Below are positions 22,751-34,927 of a stretch of DNA of 64,000 nt, in pieces. A program made the translations under genes and the position numbers. A model generated the notes under the pieces. The model was not told the DNA's origin, ran no database searches, and saw only the letters and a program-made list of their open reading frames with translations. Source of the stretch: Ceratotherium simum simum. Taxonomy: Eukaryota > Chordata > Mammalia > Perissodactyla > Rhinocerotidae. Each line of letters opens with the position of its first letter. Positions within the stretch are counted from its first letter, which is position 1. Location of the stretch: contig NW_004454173.1 in NCBI RefSeq assembly GCF_000283155.1, positions 12,035,359 to 12,099,358 of the forward strand, read 5' to 3'.

Positions 22751-22953
22751 ATGCGGCCATGGACTGGTTCCTGGCGTTGGATTATGCTCATTCTTTTTGC
22801 CTGGGGGACCTTGCTATTTTATATAGGTGGTCACTTGGTACGAGATAATGACCACCCTGATCACTCTAGCCGAGAACTCTCCAAGATTCTGGCAAAGCTA
22901 GAACGCTTAAAACAACAAAATGAAGATTTGAGGCGAATGGCTGAATCTCTACG
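22751..22953 (+). CDS. FUT8: FUT8 first coding exon (N-terminus of alpha-1,6-fucosyltransferase), partial
   Basis: FUT8 is the Golgi type II membrane enzyme that moves fucose from GDP-fucose to the innermost GlcNAc of N-glycans by an alpha-1,6 bond (core fucosylation). The exon encodes 67 whole codons plus two bases of an Arg codon (CG|N). Visible parts: a short cytosolic tail starting MRPWTGSWR (1-9), one hydrophobic signal-anchor of about residues 10-30 ([18 protein letters not shown]), then a charged luminal stem with heptad-like spacing ([20 protein letters not shown], about 43-62) that fits the known stem coiled coil. The protein matches the start of mammalian FUT8 as I know it, essentially without change. 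The ATG lies in GAAAATGC with A at -3. The in-frame TAG right after the Arg is intronic, because GTAGGT is the donor. The catalytic GT23 domain and C-terminal SH3 domain are encoded by exons outside this window. Confidence 0.97.
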
Positions 22954-24317
22954 GTAGGTTCTAAAAAACTGAAGGAAGAGTGATGAAATATTGTACTTTG
23001 TTTTTAGGTGCAGGCCTTCATTCAGCTATTAAAAAATGCTTAATGATTTCTATAAACTGCTTTTTTGCAAATATTTAAGTATCTTAGTAAGGTACTTTTT
23101 ATACTAATGATATCTCTATATATTTAGCATAGAGAATTTCTCCTTAGTGGTAAATCTTATTTTGCATATGAATTTTAATATTAAAAACCTATGCTGTCTA
23201 ATTTATGTACTTTTATTTATAATTATCTTCAACATTTTGATAATTTTGATACATTAAATACAAACTTTGTATGATTTAAATTAGTATACATTTAACATTT
23301 TTATTCTGTGGACTATAACAAAGGTATTGTAATTGACATGCTGAGTTAGTCTAACTATAACTAATTAAAATGAAAAAACAAAAATTCGTCTTTAAATAGA
23401 ACAACTGAATCTGGACTCTAGAGGATTACCATCATTGCTACTTTTAAGTCTATTAAAAAATGTGACGTGTCTCTTAGAAGGTGTCAACTGTTTGTAAAAA
23501 CAGAGTCTTCTATTTTCAAGGAGCAAGTGAACATAGTGTTACATAGATAATCTCTATATTTGCTTTCAAAGTTAGTGAGTTTAAAAGTTATCTGGTATCT
23601 TTTAATTCCTTTGCTTTATATATGAAGGTGATCATGTATTTGTGCTTGCTGTCTCTCAAGATAGAGGTTGAAGATTTGAGAACATGAAGAGTTGAGAGTC
23701 ATTGCTCCAGAGGTGGTAATTGACCCTAAGGGAAGTAGTGTAGAGAAAAAGTTTATTTCTTTTTGAGAAACAAATAAATTGAGGAGTGGAAAGTGGAAAC
23801 ATCCTGTTGTGCATAGAGCCCTCAGAGTAGCTGGGGAAGGAGAGGGGAGGGAGCTGTGTTGTGGAAGCGGAAGAGCCTTCTGTGAAGGGGGAAGGTAGTT
23901 GGCAGTGTTGTATACCCTCAAGACTTGTGAGAGGACTTCCATGGTCTTCCCATCCCCTCCCCCCCCACTGCCCTTCACTCTTTCTTTAGGACTCAGTTCT
24001 GTACATTTGTTAGTTTCATAACTTTTTTCTTCACCATATTATTATTTTTGTCTTTTTATGTTATGTGGAAGACAATGCTAGGTGTTAAGAGTTTTACAAC
24101 AATGAATGAAACATTATCCCTGTCATTTGTAGTAGTAGTACCATTCAGCAAGATACAAAGTAGTCAGGGATTAGAAAGTGGACAGGTAACTTTTTGAATT
24201 TGTATATCATTTTATTTCTATGTGGGAGAGAGCCAGAGAGGATCATGGAGAAGACGATCTTTCAGTAGAGTCTTAATCATTCATTATGGGAACCAAAGAT
24301 TGATAATTTAGAGGTTA

Positions 24318-24560
24318 GTAATAATAGCTATTATTTATTGAGAGTTTATTGTATGTCAGGTACTGTGCTGAAGACTTTGCATGGATTATCTCATTGAATT
24401 CCATAACTTCCTTATGAGATGCTGGTGCTGTTTTCATAATCATTTTACAGATGAGGAATTAAAGGGATATTAAGTAATATCATTTTTCCCAAGGTCATGC
24501 TTTTCACAAGTGGTAGAACTTTGAATCTTGGCAGTATGACTTGAAAGCATGGGCTCTGAT
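24318..24560 (-). mobile_element. MIR SINE, antisense
   Basis: TAGCTATTATTTATTGAGAG, GTACTGTGCTGAAGACTTTG, CATTTTACAGATGAGGAATT and GAAAGCATGGGCTCTGATG. Confidence 0.85.
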
Positions 24561-24918
24561 GAACTCTATTGCCTCTCTGAATAGAAATCAGAGAGAAGTC
24601 AGTGATTCAAAAATCTCAACTAAAAGTCTCATGTAGGAGATCACCAAGAGTAGCTGCTGCTCTAGTTGATTTTAGAATATGCTTTGATCGTAGTAAAATC
24701 TTGTTCTACATCATGGGAATTTTGCTTCTCGAGAAAGAATTTGCCTCTTAACAATTTACAGTTATAAATAATTGTTTACTTTTCTCCTAATTCCAGCTTC
24801 AATACTGATATTTCAATTGGCATATTTCTGACTATCAAGTATCTTGTTTTTATTGCATGAAGGAATGCTTGCCTTTAATATGGGTTGTTCCTTGTGCAAA
24901 ATAATCTTTGGGTCTTTT

Positions 24919-25043
24919 TGTGAGTCGCTGCCACAGCATGGCTGACGAGTGGTGTAGGTCCATGCCCGTGATCTGAACTGGCAAACCTGGGCTGCTGAAG
25001 TGGAGTGTGCCGAACTTAACCACCCTGCCAGGGGGCCAGCCCC
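24919..25043 (-). mobile_element. Truncated ERE SINE
   Basis: Only the tRNA-like half is present (CTGCCACAGCATGGCTGACG to GGGGGCCAGCCCC). AATCTTTGGGTCTTTT at 24903-24918 and AATCTTTCTGTCTTTT at 25044-25059 flank it as a target duplication. The flanks show the element went in already shortened. Confidence 0.88.
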
Positions 25044-25744
25044 AATCTTTCTGTCTTTTAAGTCACTTTCTTTATATTGTTTCATGTTGAAATTAAATTC
25101 TCAACTACTGCATTGAAGTGTAGCAACAATTTCTAAGAGCCGAGACACTTAATAGGTCATGTTGTAATACCATAAATACAATCTGAAAACACAGATTGAA
25201 CAACTGAGCCTGTTTTTATATATAGTTATATAATTTCAGGAAAATAAGTCAGTGATTATATTCCCTCATTAGGGAAGAATACCTCCTTAGGCCCATGTGT
25301 CAGCTTTACTCGAGGGTCATTTGTATTTTATCCAGAGGGATTTCATTTTAGAGTCCCTGGCATAAAAGGAAGAGCAGTGGAGGTGCTACTGGCATTGGTG
25401 TTTTTTACCCCTTCTTGCAATATTTTGTACTCAGTTTGCTATGTCTTATGTTCGTAAGTCAGACTATCAAAGATTAATTCAGATGTCTGTAAAATTAGGT
25501 CATTTCTTTGAGATAAGGCATATGGATTGGAATTGGAAAGTAACCCAGAAGCCTGAAACCACAATTTTTAAGATTCAGGACAGTAATTTTAAAAGCAGTT
25601 AACCAACCCTCCAGTTAGATTTTGCTATTTTTGTTGATAGTACTACAAATTTAGGAAAATAATTTAAAAATCATTACTCTGAGTGATACAAATATTTGAG
25701 TACAATGTATGGGAGGTTGCTGTGTATGTGGCTCTGTGTGTTTG

Positions 25745-26690
25745 TGTGCATCTGTATGTGTGTTTAATTTTGACTTATTGATGAATAATTTTCATACAAT
25801 AAGATTCACTCCTTTTAGCATATAAGTCTATGAATTTTGGCAAATGCTTCCAGTCATGTAACCACCACCACAATTTATAGAAGAATTCTACCTCCCTGTA
25901 GAATTCTGTTGTACCCTTTTGAATCAGATTCTATCCCTACCTTCTCTCCCTGACACCCACTGATCTGTTTTCTGTTCTGTATTTTTTCCTGTTCCAAAAT
26001 GTGATATAAATAGAATCATGCAGTATGTAGCCTTTTGAGTCTGGCTTTTTTCATTTAGCACAATGTACTTGAGATTCATCAATGCTATTGTGTGTATTGG
26101 TAGTTCATTTTCTTTTTAAATTCCTTTTTAATGATGAGTGGTATTCCACAGTATGGATATATCGTAGTGTTTTTTTTTTTTTTTAATGCATTTACTAGTT
26201 GAAGGATGTTAGGGTTGTTTCCATTTTTTGGCAGTTATGATATGAACAAATTGTTATGAACATTTGCCCTGTAAGTTTTTGTGTGAATGTAAGTTTTTAT
26301 TTCTCCTGGGTAAATAGGATTGCTGGGTCATATGTTAAGTGCATATGTAGCTTTATCAGAAGCTGCCCAAATGTTTTCCAGAGTACCAGTACCATTTTAC
26401 ATTCCCATCAGCAATGCTTGAGAGTTCCAGTCGCTCTCATCCTTGCTAGCACTTGCTGTTGTCCGTTATTTTCATTTTACCTATTTTAATAGATTTGTAG
26501 TATTATCTCATTATAGTTTCAATTTGCATTTCCATAATGATTAATGATGTTGAGCATTTTTTTTCATGTGCTTGTTTGCCATTCATATATCTTTTTTGGT
26601 CAAGTGTCTATTCAAATTTGTTACCTATTTTTAAAAATGGAGTTTTCTTATTGAATTCTTTTTAAAAATGGTGGTTTTGTATATTACAAA
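25745..26690 (-). mobile_element. Old L1M, antisense
   Basis: ATTGATGAATAATTTTCATA, TTCTGTTCTGTATTTTTTCC, GATGAGTGGTATTCCACAG, TTGCTGGGTCATATG and AATGATGTTGAGCATTTTTT follow antisense L1M 3' sequence. Confidence 0.75.
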
Positions 26691-26729
26691 ATTATATATG
26701 TATATATATATATAATTTAAAATGAAAAC

Positions 26730-27180
26730 AATAGCTTAAAACAACAAACATTTATTTGCTCTTGATTTTTCAATTTGGGTTGTTCTCAGCTGGGCTGTTT
26801 TTCTAGTTATATCTGGGGTCACTCATGTGGCTGTAGTAGTCATCTGGTTGGGCAGTCCAGATGACCTCACTCACATGTTTGGTGGGCACTGCAGATGACC
26901 TCACTCACATGTTTGGTGATTAGCTGGGGCCATCAGCTGGTTTCCTTCCATGTGGCTTCTCCAGCAGGATAGCCCACATTTCTTCCATAGCAGTGTTCCA
27001 AGAGGGCAAGAGCAGAAACTGTAAGTCCTCTTGAGGCCAAGCATCAGAAGTCGCAGTGTCACTTCTGCCACATTCTGTTAGTATATGCAAGTCAAAGGGG
27101 CACTCCATATTCAGGGAATGGAGGGAGGAACTGCAAAGAATTTGTAGCCATATTAACCCACCATTCTCATCTTCAGAAGA
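26730..27180 (+). mobile_element. Old LTR-like repeat
   Basis: AGCTTAAAACAACAAACATT, TTCTCAGCTGGGCTG, TCACTCATGTGGCTG, GTTCCAAGAGGGCAAGAGCA, CTCTTGAGGCCAAGCATCAG and TGTCACTTCTGCCACATTCT. Related pieces occur at 34928 and 48545. I take it for an ERVL/MaLR-class LTR; orientation and class are uncertain. Confidence 0.45.
26858..26918. repeat. Tandem duplication, period 34 bp
   Basis: CAGATGACCTCACTCACATG plus TTTGGTG is present at 26858-26884 and identically at 26892-26918. The duplication lies inside the LTR-like repeat. Confidence 0.9.
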
Positions 27181-27224
27181 AATGTTGAATAGATTAGGTT
27201 AGGTCAAATAGTGGTGGTCCTGAA

Positions 27225-27420
27225 CAGCCAGAGTTTAGTTTAGACTTGGTTGATAGATAACAGGGAGCCATAGTTGGGTTTTCAGCAGAGAAATGACATG
27301 GTGAAAATGGTTGAGGAAGATTTAGGTTTTCAGATGGATTTGGGGCATGTGCCTGACTGGAGTGAAATTAACTGAGAAACACAGTTTTAATCTAGACAGG
27401 AGGTGATGCTGACATAGATT
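27225..27420 (-). mobile_element. L2-like remnant
   Basis: ATAACAGGGAGCCATAGTTG, TTTTCAGCAGAGAAATGACA and CTAGACAGGAGGTGATGCTG follow the internal part of the same old repeat class as 675-1035. Confidence 0.4.
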
Positions 27421-29408
27421 AAGTTAATGATTGAATCTGTTGGCTTTGGTATCAAGGTACATGTGCTTATTTTCCCATGTTTCCTACATACTTTTATTTG
27501 GCTTGCGCCAGATATCTTTTTACTTGTTAGTTGCCAGCATATTAGGTATACTTGCCCTCTAGCTATATAACCTTCCATTATATATGGCATTTATTTTTGC
27601 AACCTTACATGCATTATTCCTTATGCTATCAAGAATATCTTATTTTTCTTTAGGGGAAATATTCCTTCCCTATGTCAGAATATCTTAGTGAGATTTTTAG
27701 TCAAGATTCCTAGCCTTCCCAGTCTGACAATCAGATGCTTTCTCCCTGGAATTTGTGTTAACCTTTTTATATGATGCTGGATTAAATTTGCCAATGTTTT
27801 ATTTTGGATTTTTTTCTATGTTAACAAGACAAGTTTACATGTAATTTTTCCTTCTTATAATGCCTTTTGGGTTTTGATGTTGAGGTTATGCAGGCCAATT
27901 CTATTCTCTGGAAGGGTTTCTATAAAATTGATATTTGTTCTATTTTAAATCTTTGTTAGAATTCCACCAGTGAAGGCGTATGGGCTGTAGTCTTTTTGTC
28001 GGGGGGAGGGGGTATGGAGGTTGGTTTGGGGAGGAAAAGGGGACATGTGGGAAAGTGTTAAATTCTGAATTTGATTTTTTAATAGAAATTGGACTATTCA
28101 GATTTTCTATTTTTTCTTATGTCAGTTTTGGTTTGTTTTTCAAGGAATGCGTCCATTTTATCAAGATTTTCAAATATATTATCATAAAGTTTGTTCACAG
28201 TGCCTTTTTAATTTCTTCTCTATACCTGTAATATCTGTAGTAATGTCCTCTTTTTAATTCTTGATATTGGTTATTTGTGTTTTTTCCTTTTATCTTTCTA
28301 AGAGTTTATCAATTTCATTTACTTTTCCAAAGAACCAATTTCTCGTTGTTTCTTTTCTCCTGCCGTATGTCTGTTTCTATTTTATTGCTTTCTACTCTTA
28401 GTTTGATAATTTCCTTTCTTATAGTCTCTTTGGGGTTTTTTGCTGTTCTTTTTAAGGGTTTTCCAGAAAGGATTTTTATCATTGATTTTACACTTTGTTT
28501 CTTTTTCTATTATATGCCTCAAGAGCTTTAAAATTCTCTCTAAGCACAACTTTAAGTTGCATCCCACAAGTTTTGATAATGTTCTATTTTAATTGTCATT
28601 CAATTAGAAATATTTTCAAATTTCTGTTGTGATTTTTTTTCTTTGACCGACAGGGTATTTAGGAGTGTGTTGCTTACTTTGTAAGTGGGGCTATTCTATT
28701 TATCTTTCTGGTTTTGATTTCTAGTTTGTTCTTCAACCAGATGGAATAATATTCTGTATCATTTCATTTCTTTGAAATTTATTAAATGGCTCAGCAAATG
28801 ACCTGTGTTGGTGAATGATTTAAGAAAAATGTGTATTCTGCTGTTGTTAGATATGCTCTTCTACACATGTCAATTAAGTTAGATTGGTTAATTGTGTTAT
28901 TAATATTTTCTAAGTTCACATAGATTTATTTATTTTTTTAATCTGCTTGTTCTGTCAGTTAGTGAGAAAGGTATGTTAAAATCTCCAACAGTGGTTATGG
29001 ATCTATTTCCTTTCACCTCTAGCAACTTTTGTTTTATATATCTGAAAACTATTTCATTTGATGATTGTAAATTCAGGACTATTTTATTTTCTCTGAATTG
29101 ACCCTTTAATCATTATTGAATGTCTTTATTTATCTGTAGTAATACTTTTTTGGCTATAAAGTCTGATTTACTTGGTATTGATATTGCTATACCAGCTTTC
29201 TTTTGGCTAGTGTTTTCATGACAGATTTGTCCCATCTTTTTAATTTTAACCTCTATGTCTTTATTAGATATATTTAAATATAAATTCAAATATTGAAAAT
29301 ACTTCTTGTAAGAATAGAGTTAGATCTTGTTATATTTTGTCCAGTCTGATAATCTGTCTTTTTATTCAATTGTTTTATCCATTTACATTTAATATAATTA
29401 CTGGGTTT

Positions 29409-29603
29409 GTTATTTTTTTTGTGAGGAAGATCAGCCCTGAGCTAACATCTATTGCCAATCCTCCTTCCTTTTTTTTCCCCCCAAAGCCCCAGTAGATAGT
29501 TGTATGTCATAGTTGCACATCCTTCTAGTTGCTGTATGTGGGATGCGGCCTCAGCATGGCCAGAGAAGCGGTGTGTTGGTGCACACCTGGGATCCGAACC
29601 CGG
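29409..29603 (-). mobile_element. ERE SINE, left piece before the gap
   Basis: GTGAGGAAGATCAGCCCTGA tail and GGGATGCGGCCTCAGCATGG body; it ends in the N run. AATTACTGGGTTT at 29396-29408 pairs with AATTCCTGGGTTT at 29883-29895, so one target duplication encloses this piece, the gap and the next piece. Confidence 0.85.
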
Positions 29604-29703
29604 NNNNNNNNNNNNNNNNNNNNNNNNNNNNNNNNNNNNNNNNNNNNNNNNNNNNNNNNNNNNNNNNNNNNNNNNNNNNNNNNNNNNNNNNNNNNNNNNN
29701 NNN
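29604..29703. other. Assembly gap of 100 N
   Basis: Exactly 100 N, the conventional size for a gap of unknown length. It falls inside ERE sequence. Confidence 0.98.
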
Positions 29704-29882
29704 CCCCAAAGCCCCAGTAGATAGTTGTATGTCATAGTTGCACATCCTTCTAGTTGCTGTATGTGGGATGCGGCCTCAGCATGGCCGGACAAGTGGTGCG
29801 TCAGTGCATGCCTGGAATCCGAACCTGTGCCGCCAGTAGCGGAGCGCGTGCACTTAACTGCTAAGCCACGAAGCTGGCCCCT
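29704..29882 (-). mobile_element. ERE SINE, right piece after the gap
   Basis: It begins with the same 83 bases as 29479-29561 and runs to the head GAAGCTGGCCCC. After the 83 identical bases the two copies differ at roughly a quarter of positions. Confidence 0.85.
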
Positions 29883-29955
29883 AATTCCTGGGTTTAAGTC
29901 TACCGCATTGCTGCTTTTTCTTCTATTTGTCCTATCTCACTCTCAGTCTCTCTTT

Positions 29956-30205
29956 GTTTTTTTTTTGGTGAGGAAGGTTAGCCCTGAGCTAACTAACATC
30001 TGTTGCCAATCCTCCTCTTTTTGCTGAGGAAGATTTGTCCTGAGCTAACATCTGTGCCCATCTTGCTCTATTTTATGTGGGACACCTGCCACAGCTTGGC
30101 TTGATAAGCGGTGCATAGGTCCGCGCCTGGGATCTGAACCTGCAAACCCTGAGCTGCTGATGTGGAGCGTGTGAACTTAACCATTATGCCACTGGGCTGG
30201 CCCCC
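29956..30205 (-). mobile_element. ERE SINE
   Basis: GGTGAGGAAGGTTAGCCCTG, GCCACAGCTTGGCTTGATAA, GCCACTGGGCTGGCCCC. A short local duplication (GCTAACTAACATC) is present in the tail half. Confidence 0.93.
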
Positions 30206-32494
30206 CATCTCTCTTTTATCCTTGTTTTTTCTTTGTTGCTTTCTTTTGGATTGATCAAGTGTTTTTTCTTATTGTTATTCCGTTTTTTCCACTTATAATA
30301 GAGTTTGTTATACATTTTTGTTTGTTCTTTTAATGGTTACCCTAGATATTATAAAATACATCCTTTTTATTGCAGTCTATCTTAAATTAATATTTTTATC
30401 ATTTCTAGAACAATGTAAGAATTTTATCCTACCTAAACTTTTAACCCCCCAATTCACTTTTGGTCTTTTTGTTGTCATATATTTTAACTCAATGTATGTT
30501 ATAAACTGCACATTAATGTTACTATAATTTTGATTTGTCATATTCCTTTATAACTGAACACATATTTATGCTTTCTAATGTTCTTTATTCCTTCCTGCAG
30601 TTTAATTCTTCCATGTTGAGTCATTTTCCTTCAGCCTTAACAATATGCTCTAGTATTTTTTGTAGTGCAGTTTGATGGCAATAAACTCTCTTAGATTTTC
30701 TTTTTCTGAAAAATTTTTTGTTAACATTCTTTTTTGAGAGAGATTTTTGCTAGTATAGAATTTAGTTTGGCAATAATTTTTTATAGCACTTTAAATATGT
30801 CATTCCATTGTTTCCAGGCTTTCATAGTTTCTGTTGAGCAGTCATCAATTTTAATTGAAGTGTATCTTTCTCTTTGGCTACTTTTGTGCTTTAATTTTTG
30901 TCTTTGGTGTTATACAGTTGTCCATGATGTGCCTAGATAGGGCTTTATTTGTTTTTATTCTGCTTGAAATTCACTGAACTTTCTAATTCTGGGATTTGAT
31001 ACCTTATATCAGTTTTGGAAAATCTTCAGCCATTATCTCTTCACATACTGCTTCTGGACCATTCTTTCTCTTTTCTCCTTCTGGAACTCCAGTTACATGT
31101 ATTAGCAAACTTCCTTTTATGGTGTCTCACGTGCCTTTTTTGTGTCTTTCACAGTCTAATTGCTCTTTCCACTTCATTTTGTATATTTTCTTTTGAACTG
31201 TCTTCCAATTTATTTAACCTGTCTTCTGCTGCATTCATTCTGATGTTAAACACACCCAATTAGTAATTTTCTTATATTTTGATTCTGGAATATCCAGTTG
31301 ATACTTTTTGATAATTTCTAATTTCTTTGTAAATTCTCCATTTTTATCTGTCTTGTCCATGTTTCTTGTAATTTCTTTAAATAGTTATTAGCAATATCTG
31401 GATGATGTCTAGATCCTCATTTGATCAACTTCTATTGAGTTTTCTTTTGATTATTGGTCAGATATTTTGCCTCTTTGCATGTCTAGTAATTTTTATTTTG
31501 TGCCAGATGTGTGTAAAAGTACCATGGAGGTTACAGAGGCTTCTCTTTGTTAGAAATGTATTATTGCTGGGCTTATTATCTCAATCCAGTGCAATCAGTG
31601 CTTGAGCTGGGTCGTAGTTGCATTGTGCTTTTAGTAAAACTTAGCTCACCTCTGTTTCTTCCATGTTCCTCAGGCATAAGTCTTCCATGCTTTTGATTGA
31701 GAACTTGGTGGATTTCTTTTAAGACCTGAAATATTGTAGAAAATTTAGTCTGCCTTTTAGACGTTTTAAACTTTGCTCTTTAACCTCTTGCCCCATGTAG
31801 CATCTAAATTTGACAAACACTGAAGAAAAGACTAGCTATGAGTTTAAGGTAAGCCTTAAGCAGGACTTTATCTCATAATATCACAATACCATGAGACATT
31901 TTAGTCAGTTTTAAAATTGCTCTCTAGCCTCTTGAAGCTCCAGAAGTCAGCAGATGTATCCTGGAGAAAACAGGGTATGTATTTAGTGCTCCTACAGTTT
32001 CCAAATTTTCACACAAGCCGCCTATGGGATCCAAGCCTGTGCCTCACACTGTACCCAGAGTCAGCAAGCACTCCCCAAGTAAGAACATGGCTAATTATAG
32101 ACTGCTGTCCTCTAGAATTGTGGTTAATGTAACCCTGCACTTAACACACCTCTCTAATGGCTTTAAAAAAGGTTATATTGGCAATTTATATATTTATTTT
32201 TATGATTATTATCATTATTACAGCAAGAATAGAGTTTGCCATTACATACTACATTCTACTTGGAACCAGAAGTACTGGATTGAAAAATGGTTGGAGTTCA
32301 TTTATCTCAATGTTCCTGCCATACAGAGATCCCCATTAGTTCCTGTACCTTGATCCCTGGAGATGTTCTGGTTCTTGCCCTTTTTAAGAGCTGGTTCTTC
32401 AGGTTTTCCTTTGATAAATTTTTAACTTTTTCTCTCATTGTACCCCCAGTTGGGTAGTGAAGGAAAGGAGTAGTTTTGGTAGATTGGAAGTAAT

Positions 32495-32710
32495 TAATTA
32501 TCAGAGTAATCTTTGCCTCATTGATTGATATGGTGAATCTATTAGGAAAAAGAGATCAAGATGAGATTTAGGTAGATTGAACTTGATATGGTTGCTGAAT
32601 TTATCCAGTAGAAAGTTGGAAGTGAGTCTAAAACTCAAGGGAAGAGCCAAGGTGAAGGAGAAAGATAGCTTTAGAAATCATCCACATAGAAATGTTCTCC
32701 AGAAAATGTG
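32495..32710 (-). mobile_element. L2-like remnant (weak)
   Basis: GAGATCAAGATGAGATTTAG, CCAGTAGAAAGTTGGAAGTG and AGCTTTAGAAATCATCCACA resemble the far part of the old repeat at 675-1035. Confidence 0.3.
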
Positions 32711-33058
32711 TTGCACAAAGTAAAAATTCCTTCCTTCACTTCAGATGACCCACAGTCATCATGGATTTGGAAAGGAAGAAGTGTGGGAATAGTATTAACC
32801 TACTCTTATTTGCAGGGCTAGCAACAATCTCACTTCGCAGGAAAATTCATTTTTTAGCTACTGCACCTGTTTTATGGATATAGCAATTGGTTATGTGGCG
32901 CAGAAACATAGGATCATACATCTTTTTCCACACTATTGTAATTACTAGTTTTTATGGGGACAGAACTTTCATAGGAGAATAGCACATTGAGAATGGAATG
33001 CTGTTTTCATCATCATTTATTATGTTGTCTTAATTTTCTTCTTCATACTCAGGGTTTT

Positions 33059-33095
33059 ATATATATATATTTTATACACACACACGCACACACAG
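33059..33095. repeat. (TA)n/(CA)n microsatellite
   Basis: TATATATATATAT, then TTTATA, then ACACACACACGCACACACA. Confidence 0.9.
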
Positions 33096-33434
33096 AACAC
33101 TCTGATATTATATTGTAACCTGCCTTTTCATATGCACTAAAAAGGGTAACACCACTTAAACTCATTATATGAAAAGCTAGGTTTACACAAAAGATAGAGG
33201 GTAAAATAGGTTCTGAAAAATAGCAAACTCATAATGAATTTGGACTTAACATATAACCATCCACTTTGCTCATAGTCTTACAAGTATTTTGTAAAACTAT
33301 GTCCACCAGTGTAGAGACACAATGAATGGCTTATAATCCTGTTCATAAGAGAGCCACAACTCATAATTTCATGGCATTTTTTTTAGTGTTTTATGTGGTA
33401 TTTCATTGGGTGTTAAATCACAGTGGGAAATGAT

Positions 33435-33442
33435 TGACGTCA
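33435..33442. promoter_or_regulatory. Full palindromic CRE (TGACGTCA)
   Basis: TGACGTCA is the consensus CREB/ATF site and is followed at once by GTTAAC. Such CpG-bearing 8-mers are rare in AT-rich intron. Activity is inferred only. Confidence 0.35.
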
Positions 33443-33529
33443 GTTAACTTCTGCTCTTACTCCTAGCATCTTGATTATCCCAACAACAATAGCAACATTA
33501 GCAGCAGGAGCAGCAAGACAACAAAACAG

Positions 33530-33775
33530 CAATAACTGTTAATGTGTATTACTATGTATCAGAGCATGTTCTAAGCACTTGATATATGTTAACTCAATCC
33601 CAACAATAGGCCGATGAATTAAGTACTCACATTATCCCCATTTTATAGATGTAGACGATGAAGCATAGTTAAGTAGTTTGCTGAAATTCATATAACTGTG
33701 AATGGTGGATCTGGAGTTCAAACCCAGACACTCTAGCTCCATAATCCAAATTCTTAATCATGTTTCTGTGGTGCC
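33530..33775 (-). mobile_element. MIR SINE, antisense
   Basis: TAACTGTTAATGTGTATTAC, GCATGTTCTAAGCACTTGAT, CCCCATTTTATAGATG, GAGTTCAAACCCAGACACTC and CCAAATTCTTAATCATG. Confidence 0.85.
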
Positions 33776-33954
33776 TGTAGAAGTAACTGCTGTGTCACAA
33801 AAAAAGTGCCACAGTCATTTCTTTTCTAACACCCTTTGCTTGTTGTGTATGTGGGTCCAGAAGACTAGACTGTAAGCCATAATGCATACCCTTTTTCTAT
33901 TAGATTCCTTTCCTCCCCATTTACCATTGAACAGACTTCAGAATAAGGAAAATT

Positions 33955-34262
33955 ATCAAAGATAAAGAAGAGGGATTGCGTAATGATAAAGGAGTAAGTT
34001 CTCCAAGAAGACATACCAATTGTTAACATGTATGCATCTACCAACAGAGCTTCAAATACATGAGGCAAAATATGTGAGGCAAGGAGAAATATAGAATAGA
34101 AATATTTTAGCCAGAGACTTCAACACTCCTCTTTCAGTAATAGATAGATCAAGCAGGCAGAAAATCAGTAAGGATATAGTTGACCTGAACAGCATTTTAT
34201 CAATCAACTTGACCTAATTGACATTTATAGAATACTCTATTCAACAACAGCAGAATACCCAT
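33955..34262 (+). mobile_element. L1 fragment, sense
   Basis: ATGTATGCATCTACCAACAG, AATATTTTAGCCAGAGACTT, CAACACTCCTCTTTCAGTAA and TAGAATACTCTATTCAACAA follow the sense ORF2 endonuclease/RT linker of L1M. Confidence 0.75.
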
Positions 34263-34927
34263 TTACCATTGAAAACCCTCCTATTCTGATGTACTCTCTG
34301 TAATTTGGATGGAGGTGTTTCCTTTAAAATTTCCTGTAGGTTGTCTTTCATAACAAACAGGGAAGTCTGTGTATTTAGAGTTGGGGCAGGGGAAGGATTG
34401 GATTATAGAAGTTTCTTCTTATTTATAAGGTCAGCTGGAAGCTCATCTTGTAGAAAAAAGTTCCTTTTCCTTTTCATTCCAAGCTTTGCCCACACGCTAC
34501 TGCCAACAAAGATGGTTCAATAAAAGCTAGCTTTGTGAAATATAGGGTAAGATAATGCTTTCTCATTAGAAATTATACTCACTTTCCTCACACGCTTTAA
34601 TATATATATAATGTCAGAATCACCACTAAGCAGAGAAAATTCAAGTAAATCAACTTTTGGTGTTTGGAAGATAGTACATGTTTAATATTTCTGGAGCTAG
34701 TTACATAATTTTGAAGAGCAAATAAGTAGAATTTTTTAGTTTCTAAATCAAAATGTAGACCATTACTATTATAAACAGGAAGGAAATTGCAAAGCTTAGT
34801 GAAAGATACTGGATAAATTGTGGAGTAAAAAGGGGAGTCAAATTTGGTGATTCATTCTTTTAATTATTTATTTTAGGTTCCTTAGAACTAATTAAAAAAC
34901 AAAATATGTTTGATTATATGTAGCCTG

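Larger units (their letters stand above)
22527..22953 (+). other. FUT8: FUT8 exon: 224 nt of 5' UTR plus first coding segment
   Basis: The 427-bp exon is bounded by a pyrimidine-rich acceptor (TTTCTTACTCTTTCCACAG, AG at 22525-22526) and a donor G|GTAGGT (GT at 22954-22955). A CCTAAAT at about 22489-22495 is a fair branch-point candidate, some 33 nt from the AG. The exon is not the first of the transcript, because it begins at an acceptor, so at least one non-coding exon must lie upstream. The exact acceptor is inferred from sequence; no transcript was aligned. Confidence 0.85.
27640..31750 (-). mobile_element. Long old L1M, antisense, interrupted by EREs and a gap
   Basis: A continuous antisense L1 order can be followed: GAATTCCACCAGTGAAG (27959), TTTCCAAAGAACCAATTTCT (28324), GTGTATTCTGCTGTTGTTAG (28831), TTTAATATAATTACTGGG (29389), TGGTTACCCTAGATATTATA (30334), CACTGAACTTTCTAATTCTG (30972), CATACTGCTTCTGGACCATT (31043). 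No long ORF survives. Confidence 0.85.

Noticed and set aside
22954..22957. TAG after the last FUT8 codon as a true stop
   Set aside because: The GGTAGGT is a strong splice donor, and known FUT8 proteins continue past this Arg.
29442..29792. ORFs of 63-116 codons crossing the N run
   Set aside because: They read through assembly gap and ERE sequence; the X residues are artefacts.
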